From contig NZ_BMGM01000010.1 in NCBI RefSeq assembly GCF_014640195.1, positions 90,884-154,883 of the forward strand: DNA of 64,000 bases, in the 5' to 3' direction. Below the pieces are notes generated by a model that worked only from the letters and a program-made list of their open reading frames with translations, had not been told where the DNA came from and searched no databases. Position 1 is the first letter of the stretch; every line of letters begins with the position of its first letter. The position numbers and the translations under genes were made by a program. This DNA is from Psychroflexus planctonicus. GTDB lineage: Bacteria > Bacteroidota > Bacteroidia > Flavobacteriales > Flavobacteriaceae. Of the stretch, positions 34,766 through 42,915 are shown in pieces.

Positions 34766-34797
34766 AAAGCCTTGCTGTATTCCAGCAAGGCTTTTTT
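34766..34797. terminator. Bidirectional terminator between convergent genes
   Basis: AAAGCCTTGCTG, loop TATTC, CAGCAAGGCTTT, flanked by A-rich and T-rich runs. It ends transcription of the small secreted protein gene and, on the other strand, of the VTT-domain gene whose stop is at 34799. Confidence 0.9.
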
Positions 34798-34798
34798 A

Positions 34799-35425
34799 TT
34801 ACAGTGCTCCAAAAATAGCAACTCCATATATTGCAAAACGAAGAAAACGCAATAATCCAAAAAGTAAAAAACTACCAAAAGGAAACTTAATAATTCCTGC
34901 AGCCATACTGGAAATAGCAAATGGCAACGGAAGTACTGCGCCTGCAATAATCAACAATCCACCCCATTTTCGCATATTTTTGATATGCTTAGCCATTTTT
35001 ACTTCCAAATACACAAAAACGGAAGGAATGCTAGCAAATCCACGGCCAACAAAATAAGAAATTATCCCACCTAGATAAGACAACACTCCTAAAAATGATA
35101 GTAAATACCATTGGTATTCTTCAAATTTGCCTGCCCAAGCTATAAATATTTCGGGCGGTATTAATCCTAAAATAGATTCTGAAGCAAAAAAAACAGCGAG
35201 TACACCTAAAGGATGAAAATTTTCAGTTACATACACCAGAATATCATTAATATCCATTACAAAAAAATGAATTCCTAAAACCACAGCAACAAAAGCTGCT
35301 ATAGGAATAGCTGCCTTCATCATACTTCTACCAATGAAACTGTAAAAACCAGTATATGTGTAATATTGATGTAACAGCTTCCACCTTGGTTTCTTGTTAC
35401 TTTTATTGGATTGAGATTTTGACAT
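34799..35425 (-). CDS. DedA/VTT-domain membrane protein (YqaA-like)
   Basis: A 208-aa integral membrane protein. A basic N-terminus (KSNKKPRWKL) is followed by five or six hydrophobic segments. The VTT/DedA core shows FFASESILGLIPPEIFIAWAG, LGGIISYFVGRG, RKWGGLLIIAGAVLPLPFAI and a membrane-embedded Arg. Members of this fold act as lipid scramblases or transporters; the substrate here is unknown. A TATTTTTG element lies 20 nt upstream of the ATG. Confidence 0.85.
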   Translation of the reverse strand: MSKSQSNKSNKKPRWKLLHQYYTYTGFYSFIGRSMMKAAIPIAAFVAVVLGIHFFVMDINDILVYVTENFHPLGVLAVFFASESILGLIPPEIFIAWAGKFEEYQWYLLSFLGVLSYLGGIISYFVGRGFASIPSVFVYLEVKMAKHIKNMRKWGGLLIIAGAVLPLPFAISSMAAGIIKFPFGSFLLFGLLRFLRFAIYGVAIFGAL

Positions 35426-35445
35426 GTAGTTAATAAGTGAGCTTG

Positions 35446-35480
35446 CAAAAATAGTTGTTTGCTATTTGTATTATATCAAA
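35446..35480 (-). promoter_or_regulatory. Promoter of the VTT-domain gene
   Basis: TATTTTTG on the minus strand (35453-35446), with a TTTG 23 nt further upstream, at the far end of the accepted spacing. The ATG is at 35425. Confidence 0.5.
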
Positions 35481-35527
35481 TAAATGTGAAATCTTATTAG
35501 ATACATGAGTGAAGTTGTAATAAAACT

Positions 35528-35557
35528 TTTGTAAATCTGCACAATCGTTTACATTTG
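35528..35557 (+). promoter_or_regulatory. Promoter of aroC
   Basis: TTTG (35528-35531), 18 nt, TACATTTG (35550-35557). The aroC ATG is 14 nt further, so the leader is very short. Confidence 0.65.
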
Positions 35558-35571
35558 TTGAAAATGTTGTA

Positions 35572-36651
35572 ATGTCAGGAAATAGCTTCGGAAATATATT
35601 TAAACTTACCACTTTTGGAGAATCGCATGGGGTTTCAATAGGTGGTATTATAGACGGTTGTCCAGCAAATATGTTGATAGATATTGAAGCTATTCAGCAA
35701 GAAATGCAACGCCGGAGACCTGGACAATCTAAAATTGTTACCCAACGTAAAGAAACAGATGAAGTTCAATTTAAATCTGGCTTATTCGAAGGGAAAACCA
35801 CAGGAACTCCCATCGCATTTGAAATTTTAAATGCGGATTCTAAATCGAAAGATTACGGACACATCAAAGATGTGTATCGTCCTAGTCATGCTGATTTTAC
35901 TTACCAAAAAAAATATGGTAATCGAGATTACCGCGGTGGCGGAAGATCTAGCGCTAGAGAAACCGCATCCCGGGTTGTAGCAGGTGCCATTGCTAAGCAA
36001 CTTCTACCAGAAATAAAAGTGAATGCATTTACTTCTGCAGTTGGTTCATTAAATTTGAACAAGACGTATCAAGAATTAGACTTCAGCAATATTGAAAAAA
36101 ATGCGGTTCGCTGTCCAGACCTTCAGTTAGCTGAAGAAATGGAAACTTACATCAAACAAATCAGGAAAGAAGGCGATAGCATTGGCGGAGTTATTACTTG
36201 CGTAATACAAAATGTATCTGTTGGTTTAGGTGAGCCTGTTTTTGATAAATTGCATGCCGATTTAGGAAAAGCCATGCTTTCTATTAACGCCGTGAAAGGT
36301 TTTGAAATTGGAAGCGGTTTTGAAGGAACTAAAATGAAAGGTAGCCAACACAACGATTTAATTGAAGCAGATGAAAAAACAACCACCAATTACAGCGGTG
36401 GCGTTCAAGGCGGAATTTCAAATGGAATGGATATTGTTTTCAAGGTTGCGTTCAAACCTGTGGCTACGCTCATGCAAAAACAAAAAACCATCAACATACA
36501 TCAAGAAGAAGTTGAAATGCAAGGAAAAGGCAGGCATGACCCATGTGTTGTGCCTAGAGCAGTGCCTATAGTTGAAGCTATGGCGGCTATGGTAATTTTA
36601 GACCATTTACTGATGCATCGTTCCAGAGAGAATTTCAACCCAAATCAATAG
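35572..36651 (+). CDS. aroC: Chorismate synthase
   Basis: The last step of the shikimate pathway, converting EPSP to chorismate with reduced FMN. 359 aa. Motifs: [16 protein letters not shown] (signature 1), [38 protein letters not shown] (signature 2) and [13 protein letters not shown] near the C-terminus. The full family length is present. It is followed 30 nt later by the symporter gene on the same strand. Confidence 0.97.
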   Translation: MSGNSFGNIFKLTTFGESHGVSIGGIIDGCPANMLIDIEAIQQEMQRRRPGQSKIVTQRKETDEVQFKSGLFEGKTTGTPIAFEILNADSKSKDYGHIKDVYRPSHADFTYQKKYGNRDYRGGGRSSARETASRVVAGAIAKQLLPEIKVNAFTSAVGSLNLNKTYQELDFSNIEKNAVRCPDLQLAEEMETYIKQIRKEGDSIGGVITCVIQNVSVGLGEPVFDKLHADLGKAMLSINAVKGFEIGSGFEGTKMKGSQHNDLIEADEKTTTNYSGGVQGGISNGMDIVFKVAFKPVATLMQKQKTINIHQEEVEMQGKGRHDPCVVPRAVPIVEAMAAMVILDHLLMHRSRENFNPNQ

Positions 36652-36681
36652 TTCTTTTATATAAATCAAAATCATTTTTGA

Positions 36682-37962
36682 ATGCAGAAAAAGTTAGCTT
36701 TACATTGGCAAATATTATTAGGAATGGTACTAGGCGTTTTATTTGCCTTAGCGCTAAGTTATTTTGAATGGGGTTCAAAATTTATAACAGATTGGATCAA
36801 ACCCTTTGGAAATATATTTATCAATGCACTAAAACTGATTGCTGTTCCGTTAATTCTGGCTTCCTTAATCAAAGGAGTTTCCGATTTAAAAGATATTTCT
36901 AGTCTTTCTAAAATGGGTTTTAAGACCATTCTCACCTATTTAGTCACAACCGTTATTGCTGTAAGCATTGGTCTTACGGTAGTTAATGTATTTCAACCCG
37001 GAAAATCCATCACCGAAGAAACACGAGAAGAACTTATTGAAAGTTATGGCGGCGATGTGGAAACCAAAAAGCAAGCGGCTCAAGCACAAAAAGATCAGGG
37101 ACCGCTTCAACCTCTTGAAGATTTAGTTCCTGATAATATTTTTGGCGCTGCAACAGATAACGGAAATATGTTACAAGTTATCTTTTTTGCTATTTTCTTT
37201 GGCATTGCACTAATCTTAATTCCAGAAGAACAAGCTATACATGTAAAAAACTTTTTTGATGGTTTTAATGAAGTCATCTTAAAAATGATTGATCTCATCA
37301 TGCTAACTGCACCTTATGGTGTTTTTGCCTTACTAGCTGCATTGGTTGTAGAAGCACCAAGTACCGATTTATTTGTTGCGCTTTTCTATTATTCCATTTG
37401 TGTAGTGGGTGGACTATTACTTATGATTGTTTTTTATACATTAATGGTGTGGTTTACCACCAAAAAAAGTCCATCAGAATTTATTAAAGGTATTTCACCC
37501 GCTCAACTTCTTGCCTTTTCAACCAGTTCTAGCGCTGCCACACTTCCCGTAACTATGGAACGTGTAGAAGACCATTTGCATGTAGACCCAAAAGTAAGCA
37601 GTTTTGTGTTGCCTATTGGCGCTACGATTAATATGGATGGAACTAGCTTATATCAAGCAGTTGCAGCAGTTTTCATTGCACAAGCATTTGGTATGGACTT
37701 GAGTTTTGCTGCTCAAATCGGAATTATAGGAACGGCCACACTAGCTTCCATTGGATCTGCCGCCGTCCCTGGTGCTGGAATTGTAATGTTGGTCATTGTA
37801 CTTGGGCAAGCAGGAATTCCTGAAGCTGGACTAGCTTTAATATTTGCAGTAGACCGACCGCTAGACATGTTTAGAACCAGTGTAAATGTAACAGGTGATG
37901 CCGCTGTAGCCATGTTTGTTAATAAGACAACTTCCGTAAATCAAAAGGACAAAGCTACATAA
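36682..37962 (+). CDS. Dicarboxylate/amino acid:cation symporter (GltP/DctA family)
   Basis: A 426-aa DAACS transporter with eight transmembrane helices and two re-entrant loops. The substrate region shows the serine-rich STSSSAATLPVTM hairpin, the NMDGTSLYQA motif, GIPEAGLALIFAVDR and NVTGDAAVAMFV near the C-terminus. It imports glutamate, aspartate or C4-dicarboxylates with Na+ or H+. It probably shares a transcript with aroC. Its last 22 nt overlap the 3' end of the convergent porin-like gene. Confidence 0.92.
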   Translation: MQKKLALHWQILLGMVLGVLFALALSYFEWGSKFITDWIKPFGNIFINALKLIAVPLILASLIKGVSDLKDISSLSKMGFKTILTYLVTTVIAVSIGLTVVNVFQPGKSITEETREELIESYGGDVETKKQAAQAQKDQGPLQPLEDLVPDNIFGAATDNGNMLQVIFFAIFFGIALILIPEEQAIHVKNFFDGFNEVILKMIDLIMLTAPYGVFALLAALVVEAPSTDLFVALFYYSICVVGGLLLMIVFYTLMVWFTTKKSPSEFIKGISPAQLLAFSTSSSAATLPVTMERVEDHLHVDPKVSSFVLPIGATINMDGTSLYQAVAAVFIAQAFGMDLSFAAQIGIIGTATLASIGSAAVPGAGIVMLVIVLGQAGIPEAGLALIFAVDRPLDMFRTSVNVTGDAAVAMFVNKTTSVNQKDKAT

Positions 37963-38540
37963 AGCTGAAATACGGAATTCCTTACATCATCACCAAGGTA
38001 ATTGGCTACATCATCATCCATGATGTTTTGTAGACCATAATGATAACGAACACCAATGGTTAATGGCTGCAGTTCAATATTTGCACCGCCAACTAAACCG
38101 TAGTCAAACTTTTTGAAGTTGTCACTGCTAATATCGTCTGAAAAATTAACGCCATTTGAAGTTTCTCCCGAAACACTTGTATTTACTAAATACGCAGCAT
38201 ACATCCCACCTTCTAAATTAATTAAATTAGCAAAACTAACGGAAGCCATTAAGGGTAAATCGATATAACCTAAATTTAAACTTGCTTCGCCTAGGTCACC
38301 TTCAACTTTTGAACCTTTTGTGGTGTAACCCAATTCCGCTTGTAGATAAAACATATCTTCAATCAATGCTGTTTTAGTAGTTAAACCAACATTAAAACCA
38401 GGCCTTAAATTAGTATCATCTGGTTCGTCTGCAAAAAAATTAGACAGGTTTAAACCACCTCTAACTCCAAACCGAGTTTCTTGCGCAAAGATTTGCGTAA
38501 AAGAAAATAACACAATTACTAAAACTAAATACTTTTTCAT
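37941..38540 (-). CDS. PorT-like outer-membrane beta-barrel protein
   Basis: A 199-aa porin-family protein. The signal peptide (MKKYLVLVIVLFSFTQIFAQ) precedes an eight-strand-like barrel with RFGVRGGLNLSNFF, FYLQAELGYTTKGSK, YIDLPLMASVSF, FDYGLVGGANIEL and VRYHYGLQNI. It ends in the terminal Phe needed for barrel insertion (VFQLYVALSF). This form (outer membrane beta-barrel, PF13568-like) is common in flavobacteria; the specific role is unknown. It overlaps the convergent symporter gene by 22 nt. Confidence 0.88.
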   Translation of the reverse strand: MKKYLVLVIVLFSFTQIFAQETRFGVRGGLNLSNFFADEPDDTNLRPGFNVGLTTKTALIEDMFYLQAELGYTTKGSKVEGDLGEASLNLGYIDLPLMASVSFANLINLEGGMYAAYLVNTSVSGETSNGVNFSDDISSDNFKKFDYGLVGGANIELQPLTIGVRYHYGLQNIMDDDVANYLGDDVRNSVFQLYVALSF

Positions 38541-38631
38541 GATTCTGATTTTTTTAAAGGTAACCTTAAAAAGATAGGAATACAGCTAAGTTAATGGTAA
38601 ATAATACCAAATGAAATACTAAAGAAGTAAT

Positions 38632-38824
38632 GTGAGATATTAGATATTAGATATTAGATATTAGAAGTTAGAAATATGAGATTTGAGATATTAGATATTA
38701 GAAGTGAGATATTAGATATTTGAACTTCCCTGAATAGCGTTGACCGTTTTGTTATAAATACTAGGCTGCTTTGTACTTTTAATATTGTACTCCTAGTACT
38801 TCTAATATCGTACTTCTAATATTA
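38632..38824. repeat. Simple repeats GATATTA / TTAGATATTAGA and their inverted complement
   Basis: 38632-38720 is a run of ATATTAG units (perfect or near-perfect, 9-11 bp spacing) with AGAAGT interruptions. 38771-38824 carries the complementary text ACTTCTAATAT several times. The two blocks can pair in a long imperfect stem. The region holds no gene and separates the porin-like gene from purE. Confidence 0.8.
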
Positions 38825-38875
38825 CATTTTATACTTCTCAAAGTAGCAAAGTTCGATTCCGCTAAAATAGCTAAA

Positions 38876-39364
38876 CTACTTTTTTTGAATGCTTTTAGCT
38901 CCTTCGATAACCTTTTGTTTAAGTGAATCCTTGTAATCAATGATTTGCTGTTGAATTTCAGCATTACTTGAACCTAAAATTTGCGCTGCTAGAATTCCTG
39001 CATTTTTAGCTCCGTCTAAAGCAACAGTGGCTACTGGAACACCACCTGGCATTTGCAAAATCGATAAAATAGAATCCCAACCATCAATAGAATTTCTGGA
39101 TTTTACAGGAACACCTATTACAGGTAAGGGAGAAAGCGCGGCAATCATTCCCGGTAAATGGGCTGCTCCACCGGCACCTGCAATAATTACTTGTAAACCT
39201 CGTGTGTGTGCATGGTTTCCATATTCCATTAATTTTTCTGGAGTTCGATGAGCCGAAACAATGTCAACTTCTACAGAAATAGATAAACTTTCTAAAAAAT
39301 CAATTGCTTCTTGCATAACGGGCAAGTCACTTGTACTTCCCATAATTATTCCTACTTGTGCCAT
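38876..39364 (-). CDS. purE: 5-(carboxyamino)imidazole ribonucleotide mutase
   Basis: PurE rearranges N5-CAIR to CAIR in purine synthesis. 162 aa, with the family blocks GIIMGSTSDLPVMQEA (catalytic loop), VSAHRTPEKLMEY and AGAGGAAHLPGMIAALSPLPVIGVPV. Its start is 4 nt after the purK stop, so purK-purE form an operon. Confidence 0.96.
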   Translation of the reverse strand: MAQVGIIMGSTSDLPVMQEAIDFLESLSISVEVDIVSAHRTPEKLMEYGNHAHTRGLQVIIAGAGGAAHLPGMIAALSPLPVIGVPVKSRNSIDGWDSILSILQMPGGVPVATVALDGAKNAGILAAQILGSSNAEIQQQIIDYKDSLKQKVIEGAKSIQKK

Positions 39365-39368
39365 TTTC

Positions 39369-40529
39369 TTATTTTTTAGAAATTACTTTTATCTTCTTTT
39401 TTACTTGTTCTGCAATTTTTCGCGCTTCATTTATATCTTGATGTACAATACTCACATGTCCCATTTTTCGAAAAGGTCGAGTTTCACGTTTCCCATAAAT
39501 GTGTGGAGTAACGCCAGGCATTTGCATGATTTCCTCAATATTTTGGTAATGTACATTTCCAGTATGATCTGCATCACCCACCAAATTAACCATGACCGCA
39601 GCCAATTTTTGTTGGGTTTCTCCTAATGGCAAATCTAAAATTGCTCTTAGGTGTTGTTCAAATTGATTGGTATAACTGGCTTCAATACTAAAATGTCCAG
39701 AATTGTGGGGTCTTGGTGCTACTTCGTTGATTAAAATTTCATCATTTTCCGTTTGAAAAAGCTCAACTGCCAATAATCCTACATGCTGAAATGCCTCGGA
39801 AACGCGCATAGCTACTTTTCTGGCTTTTTGCTCTACTTCTGCTGAAATTCGAGCTGGACTCAACACGTATTCTACTTGATTGGCTGTTGGATGAAACTCC
39901 ATTTCCACCACTGGATAGGTTTTGATTTCACCTGAAACATTCCTCGCTACAATTACTGCTAATTCATTTTTAAAAGGAATTAAATCTTCACGCATACAAG
40001 CTGTTTCAGGTAAAGGAATTAAATCTTCTTGCTTTTTAATCACACTTACACCTTTGCCATCGTAACCGCCCTTACAAGCTTTCCATACAAATGGAAAATC
40101 TACTTCCTTGCGAATAATGGCTTCAGTGAGTTCTGCTTTAGAAGTGAATAGTCTAAAGTTGGCTGTAGGTAACTGATGCTCTGCATAAAATTGCTTTTGA
40201 ATGCCTTTATCTTGAATTTTCAAAAGTGTTTCAGCTGAAGGATACACCTTTTTACCTTCTTTTTCTAATTGTTGAAGCGCTTCTAGGTTTACACTTTCAA
40301 TTTCGAAAGTAAGCACATCTACTTTACGACCAAACTGAAGCACTGTTTCGTAATCTTGTAAATCGCCTATTTGAAATTGATTAGCAGCTAACTTTGCTGG
40401 AGCTTCTGGATTGGGATCTACTACTGAAGTAGCAATGTCGTATTTACGGGTTTCATACAAAAGCATTTTACCCAATTGACCTCCACCTAAGATTCCGAGT
40501 TTAAAATCTGAAGAAAAGTAATTTTTCAT
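39369..40529 (-). CDS. purK: 5-(carboxyamino)imidazole ribonucleotide synthase
   Basis: PurK makes N5-CAIR from AIR, ATP and bicarbonate. An ATP-grasp protein of about 386 aa. It shows KLGILGGGQLGKMLL, the ATP-grasp lid VWKACKGGYDGKGV, NEVAPRPHNSGHFSIEA and the C-terminal PHIYGKRETRPFRKMGHVS. The longer open frame to 40553 includes the TATTTTTG element (40535-40542), so the ATG at 40529 is chosen. This start is only 5 nt from the -7 box. Confidence 0.95.
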   Translation of the reverse strand: MKNYFSSDFKLGILGGGQLGKMLLYETRKYDIATSVVDPNPEAPAKLAANQFQIGDLQDYETVLQFGRKVDVLTFEIESVNLEALQQLEKEGKKVYPSAETLLKIQDKGIQKQFYAEHQLPTANFRLFTSKAELTEAIIRKEVDFPFVWKACKGGYDGKGVSVIKKQEDLIPLPETACMREDLIPFKNELAVIVARNVSGEIKTYPVVEMEFHPTANQVEYVLSPARISAEVEQKARKVAMRVSEAFQHVGLLAVELFQTENDEILINEVAPRPHNSGHFSIEASYTNQFEQHLRAILDLPLGETQQKLAAVMVNLVGDADHTGNVHYQNIEEIMQMPGVTPHIYGKRETRPFRKMGHVSIVHQDINEARKIAEQVKKKIKVISKK

Positions 40530-40534
40530 AGTGA

Positions 40535-40542
40535 CAAAAATA
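40535..40542 (-). promoter_or_regulatory. TAnnTTTG -7 element of purKE
   Basis: TATTTTTG on the minus strand ends 5 nt before the purK ATG. The spacing is the same as at prfC, again predicting an almost leaderless mRNA. No consensus -33 is seen. Confidence 0.45.
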
Positions 40543-40553
40543 ATTAAAAGCAA

Positions 40554-40980
40554 TTGAGAAGCATTTTAAAATTGAAATTTAATTGAATAATATGTCATGG
40601 AGTAATATAGGTCTGAGCTAATTGGGATAGCTCAAATTTGCAATCCAGAATTTCTATTCTGAAAGTTGGTGTTTACAAACTGAAAGCTAATTTATAGCAG
40701 AATCCTGAAAATAGGTAACTTATATATGTAGTTTTGCATACTTCAATTTTAAAGAAAGTAAAAACCACTACTGCTTATTGATGAACTAAAATTACGTATT
40801 TAAGTTTAAATCTGCGTTAGGGATAGCAATGAAAACCCGTAAAGTAAAAAGTTTTAAAAAAATAAGGCTTAGTAAAGCTACGTTAGAAGCTTCGCTAAGC
40901 CTATATTTTTTGACTTTGTACTGCAGCGCGTTGTAATGTATAGCCCGGCGCCAAGCTTTAGTTGGCGCAACGCCCAATTA
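40554..40980. other. Gap with stem-loop, no gene seen
   Basis: Between purK (divergent start) and the M20 peptidase stop. No gene is supported. AGGCTTAGTAAAGCT / AGCTTCGCTAAGCCT (about 40866-40903, two mismatches) forms a stem, related in sequence to the asd stem-loop at 13663, and could terminate the minus-strand peptidase gene or be a dispersed repeat. GCGCCAAGCTTTAGTTGGCGC at 40950-40970 is a second small hairpin. Confidence 0.55.
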
Positions 40981-42378
40981 CTACTTATTATTTTGAAACA
41001 AATCTGTAAAATGTTGATAAAAATACGGTATAGTTTCGATGCCTTTTAGGTAATTCCAAATGCCAAAATGTTCGTTAGGACTGTGAATGGCGTCGGTATC
41101 TAGACCAAATCCCATAAGAATGGTTTTGCTGCCCAAGTTTTTTTCGAACATAGAAACAATGGGAATGCTCCCGCCACTTCGCTGTGGAATGGCCGATTTA
41201 CCAAAGGTTTCCTGAAAAGCCTTATCGGCTGCTTGGTACTCGATTCCATCGATTGGCGTTACATAAGCTTGCCCACCGTGATGCGGTTTTACTTCTACTT
41301 TTACGCTGTCGGGTGCTAGGCTTTCAAAATGATTTTTAAAGAGTTGTGTTATTTCTTTCCAGTCTTGGTTGGGTACTAAACGCATAGAAATTTTAGCATA
41401 AGCTTTACTCGGAATAACCGTTTTTGCGCCTTCGCCAGTATAACCGCCCCAAATTCCGTTCACGTCTAAAGTTGGACGGATTGAATTTCGCTCGTTAGTA
41501 GTATACGTAGCTTCGCCGTGAACGTTCTTGATTCCGATTGCCTTTTGGTAATTTTCTAAATTAAAGGGCGCTTCGGCCATTTTTGCACGTTCATCTTGGC
41601 TCAAGTCTTCCACTTGATCATAAAATCCAGGGATGGTGATATGGTTGTTTTCGTTGGTAAGTTGAGCAATCATTTGCGTGAGAATATTGATGGGATTAGC
41701 CACAGCACCACCATACAAACCGGAATGTAAATCGCGATTGGGTCCTGTAACTTCTACTTCAACATAGCTCAATCCACGTAAACCCGTGGTAATGGAAGGT
41801 GCGTCTTTACTAATCATTCCTGTATCGGAAATTAAGATAACATCATTACTGAGTTTTTCTTGATTTCTACTTAAAAACCATTCTAAACTTTCGCTGCCTA
41901 CTTCTTCTTCGCCTTCAATCATAAACTTTACATTACAAGGCAGCGCTTCATTTTTAGTCATGAATTCCATTGCTTTTACGTGCATGTACATTTGCCCTTT
42001 ATCGTCGCAAGCTCCACGGGCAAAAATTGCGCCTTCGGGATGTAATTCTGTTTTTTGAATCACTGGCTCAAATGGTGGCGAATTCCACAAATCGATAGGA
42101 TCAGGCGGTTGCACATCGTAATGTCCGTAAACGAGAACGGTTGGTAGGTTCTTATCGATTATTTTTTCGCCATAGACAATTGGATAACCTGGAGTTTCAC
42201 AAACTTCTACCGTATCGCAGCCTGCTTCTTGAAGTCGGTTTTTCACTTCTTCGGCGGTCAGCAAAACTTCTTTTTTGTAATGTGGATCGGCGGAAACGGA
42301 AGGTATTTTTAGCAAGCTAATCAATTCGTCTATAAAACGTTGTTTATGTTGCTCAATGTAATTTTTGGGTGATTTCAT
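40981..42378 (-). CDS. M20-family dipeptidase (carnosinase-like)
   Basis: A 465-aa zinc metallopeptidase of the M20/M25/M40 group. Zinc ligands and catalytic residues are visible: His and Asp in VYGHYDVQPPD, Asp in ARGACDDKGQMYMH, the Glu pair in MIEGEEEVGSESLE, Asp in LISDTGM, and His near the end in DTDAIHSPNEHFGIW. A dimerisation lid domain lies between (LHSGLYGGAVANPI). It is predicted to be a cytosolic dipeptidase of broad specificity. It stands alone. Confidence 0.93.
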   Translation of the reverse strand: MKSPKNYIEQHKQRFIDELISLLKIPSVSADPHYKKEVLLTAEEVKNRLQEAGCDTVEVCETPGYPIVYGEKIIDKNLPTVLVYGHYDVQPPDPIDLWNSPPFEPVIQKTELHPEGAIFARGACDDKGQMYMHVKAMEFMTKNEALPCNVKFMIEGEEEVGSESLEWFLSRNQEKLSNDVILISDTGMISKDAPSITTGLRGLSYVEVEVTGPNRDLHSGLYGGAVANPINILTQMIAQLTNENNHITIPGFYDQVEDLSQDERAKMAEAPFNLENYQKAIGIKNVHGEATYTTNERNSIRPTLDVNGIWGGYTGEGAKTVIPSKAYAKISMRLVPNQDWKEITQLFKNHFESLAPDSVKVEVKPHHGGQAYVTPIDGIEYQAADKAFQETFGKSAIPQRSGGSIPIVSMFEKNLGSKTILMGFGLDTDAIHSPNEHFGIWNYLKGIETIPYFYQHFTDLFQNNK

Positions 42379-42458
42379 ATTTTAATCTTTTGTGGTTGAA
42401 ATATACAAATAATCGATTTTTTTCTTGAAGCAAATGCAGTTTAATTCTAATCTTTATT

Positions 42459-42466
42459 TATATTTG
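42459..42466 (+). promoter_or_regulatory. TAnnTTTG -7 element upstream of the tRNA-Leu region
   Basis: TATATTTG lies about 38 nt upstream of the tRNA-like remnant and 147 nt upstream of the intact tRNA-Leu. The palindrome GCAAATTTTATTTGC follows at 42472-42486. The transcript would include both tRNA-like sequences. Confidence 0.4.
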
Positions 42467-42503
42467 CACTCGCAAATTTTATTTGCATATTTATATTGAA
42501 AAT

Positions 42504-42570
42504 GCGGACGTGGTGGTCCCGAAGTTTCGGGAAGTAGACCTGTCTAACGACAGGCAGGCACGCTGGAGAT
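42504..42570 (+). pseudogene. tRNA-Leu 5'-half remnant interrupted by two palindromes
   Basis: GCGGACGTGGTGG (42504-42516) matches the 5' end of the tRNA-Leu at 42613 with one change. The palindrome TCCCGAAGTTTCGGGA (42517-42532) follows, then AGTAGAC (like GGTAGAC of the D-arm), then the palindrome CCTGTCTAACGACAGG (42539-42554), then CACGCTGGA (like CACGCTAGA of the tRNA). The rest of the tRNA is missing. It cannot give a functional tRNA. Confidence 0.7.
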
Positions 42571-42612
42571 ATGATTACAAATTAAAGTTCAGTACAAGTT
42601 TTGAAATAGAAT

Positions 42613-42694
42613 GCGGGCGTGGTGGAATTGGTAGACACGCTAGACTTAGGATCTAGTGCCGCGAGGTGTGAGAGTTCGAGTCTCTCCGCCCGCA
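42613..42694 (+). tRNA. tRNA-Leu (anticodon UAG)
   Basis: An 82-nt class II tRNA. Acceptor arms GCGGGCG / CGCCCGC plus discriminator A, D-arm with GGTAGAC, anticodon stem CTAGA / TCTAG with loop CTTAGGA (anticodon TAG), a long variable arm around GCCGCGAGGTGT, and T-arm GAGAG-TTCGAGT-CTCTC. CCA is not encoded. Its last ten bases form part of the left attachment site of the integrated element. Confidence 0.97.
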
Positions 42695-42700
42695 CTTTTT
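42685..42700 (+). repeat. attL of the integrated element (16-bp direct repeat)
   Basis: TCCGCCCGCACTTTTT at the tRNA-Leu 3' end is repeated exactly at 48813-48828. The integration therefore keeps the tRNA intact, as expected for a tRNA-targeting tyrosine recombinase. Confidence 0.8.
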
Positions 42701-42701
42701 T

Positions 42702-42743
42702 AAAAGCTAAATAGTTGTTTTTCAATTGTTTAGCTTTTTTTGT
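42702..42743 (+). terminator. Terminator downstream of tRNA-Leu (element-borne)
   Basis: AAAAGCTAAATAGTTG / CAATTGTTTAGCTTTT with two mismatches and a T-run. It lies just inside attL, so the element supplies a new terminator for the tRNA it interrupts. The native one is seen beyond attR. Confidence 0.7.
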
Positions 42744-42752
42744 GCAAAAAAC

Positions 42753-42770
42753 TGTACTATATATGTACTA
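42753..42770. promoter_or_regulatory. 18-bp motif near attL, shared with the right end
   Basis: TGTACTATATATGTACTA. It has 16 of 18 bases in common with TGTACTATAATTGTACTA at 48675-48692 next to the integrase promoter. A third copy (TGTACTATAGGTATACTA) is at 49219-49236. Candidate arm-type recombinase or regulator binding sites. Confidence 0.55.
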
Positions 42771-42835
42771 GAAATGTTTGTTGCTCAACTCTTAATCAGT
42801 TTTAAGGCTGCAATTGAGTGAAGCTAATAAAATTC

Positions 42836-42915
42836 AATAGCTGTTTACTTCAATGGCTTCTTACTTCAATAGCTTTTAATCTGAATAGCTGTTTACCTGA
42901 ATAGCTTTTAATCTC
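42836..42915. repeat. Five tandem 16-bp iteron-like repeats
   Basis: Consecutive units AATAGCTGTTTACTTC, AATGGCTTCTTACTTC, AATAGCTTTTAATCTG, AATAGCTGTTTACCTG and AATAGCTTTTAATCTC. Exact 16-bp periodicity with no spacers, in the non-coding left end of the element. Possible replication origin iterons for the SF3 helicase system, or recombinase arm sites. Confidence 0.75.

Noticed and set aside
35430..35612. 60-aa minus-strand ORF before the VTT gene
   Set aside because: It overlaps the aroC promoter and start in antisense and shows no protein family signal.
38632..38720. CRISPR-like or protein-coding repeat
   Set aside because: Units are 7-11 bp simple-sequence repeats without spacers, and no frame is open over the block.
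40792..40977. 61-aa minus-strand ORF beside the M20 peptidase
   Set aside because: It runs through two hairpins and repeat-like sequence, with no family pattern.
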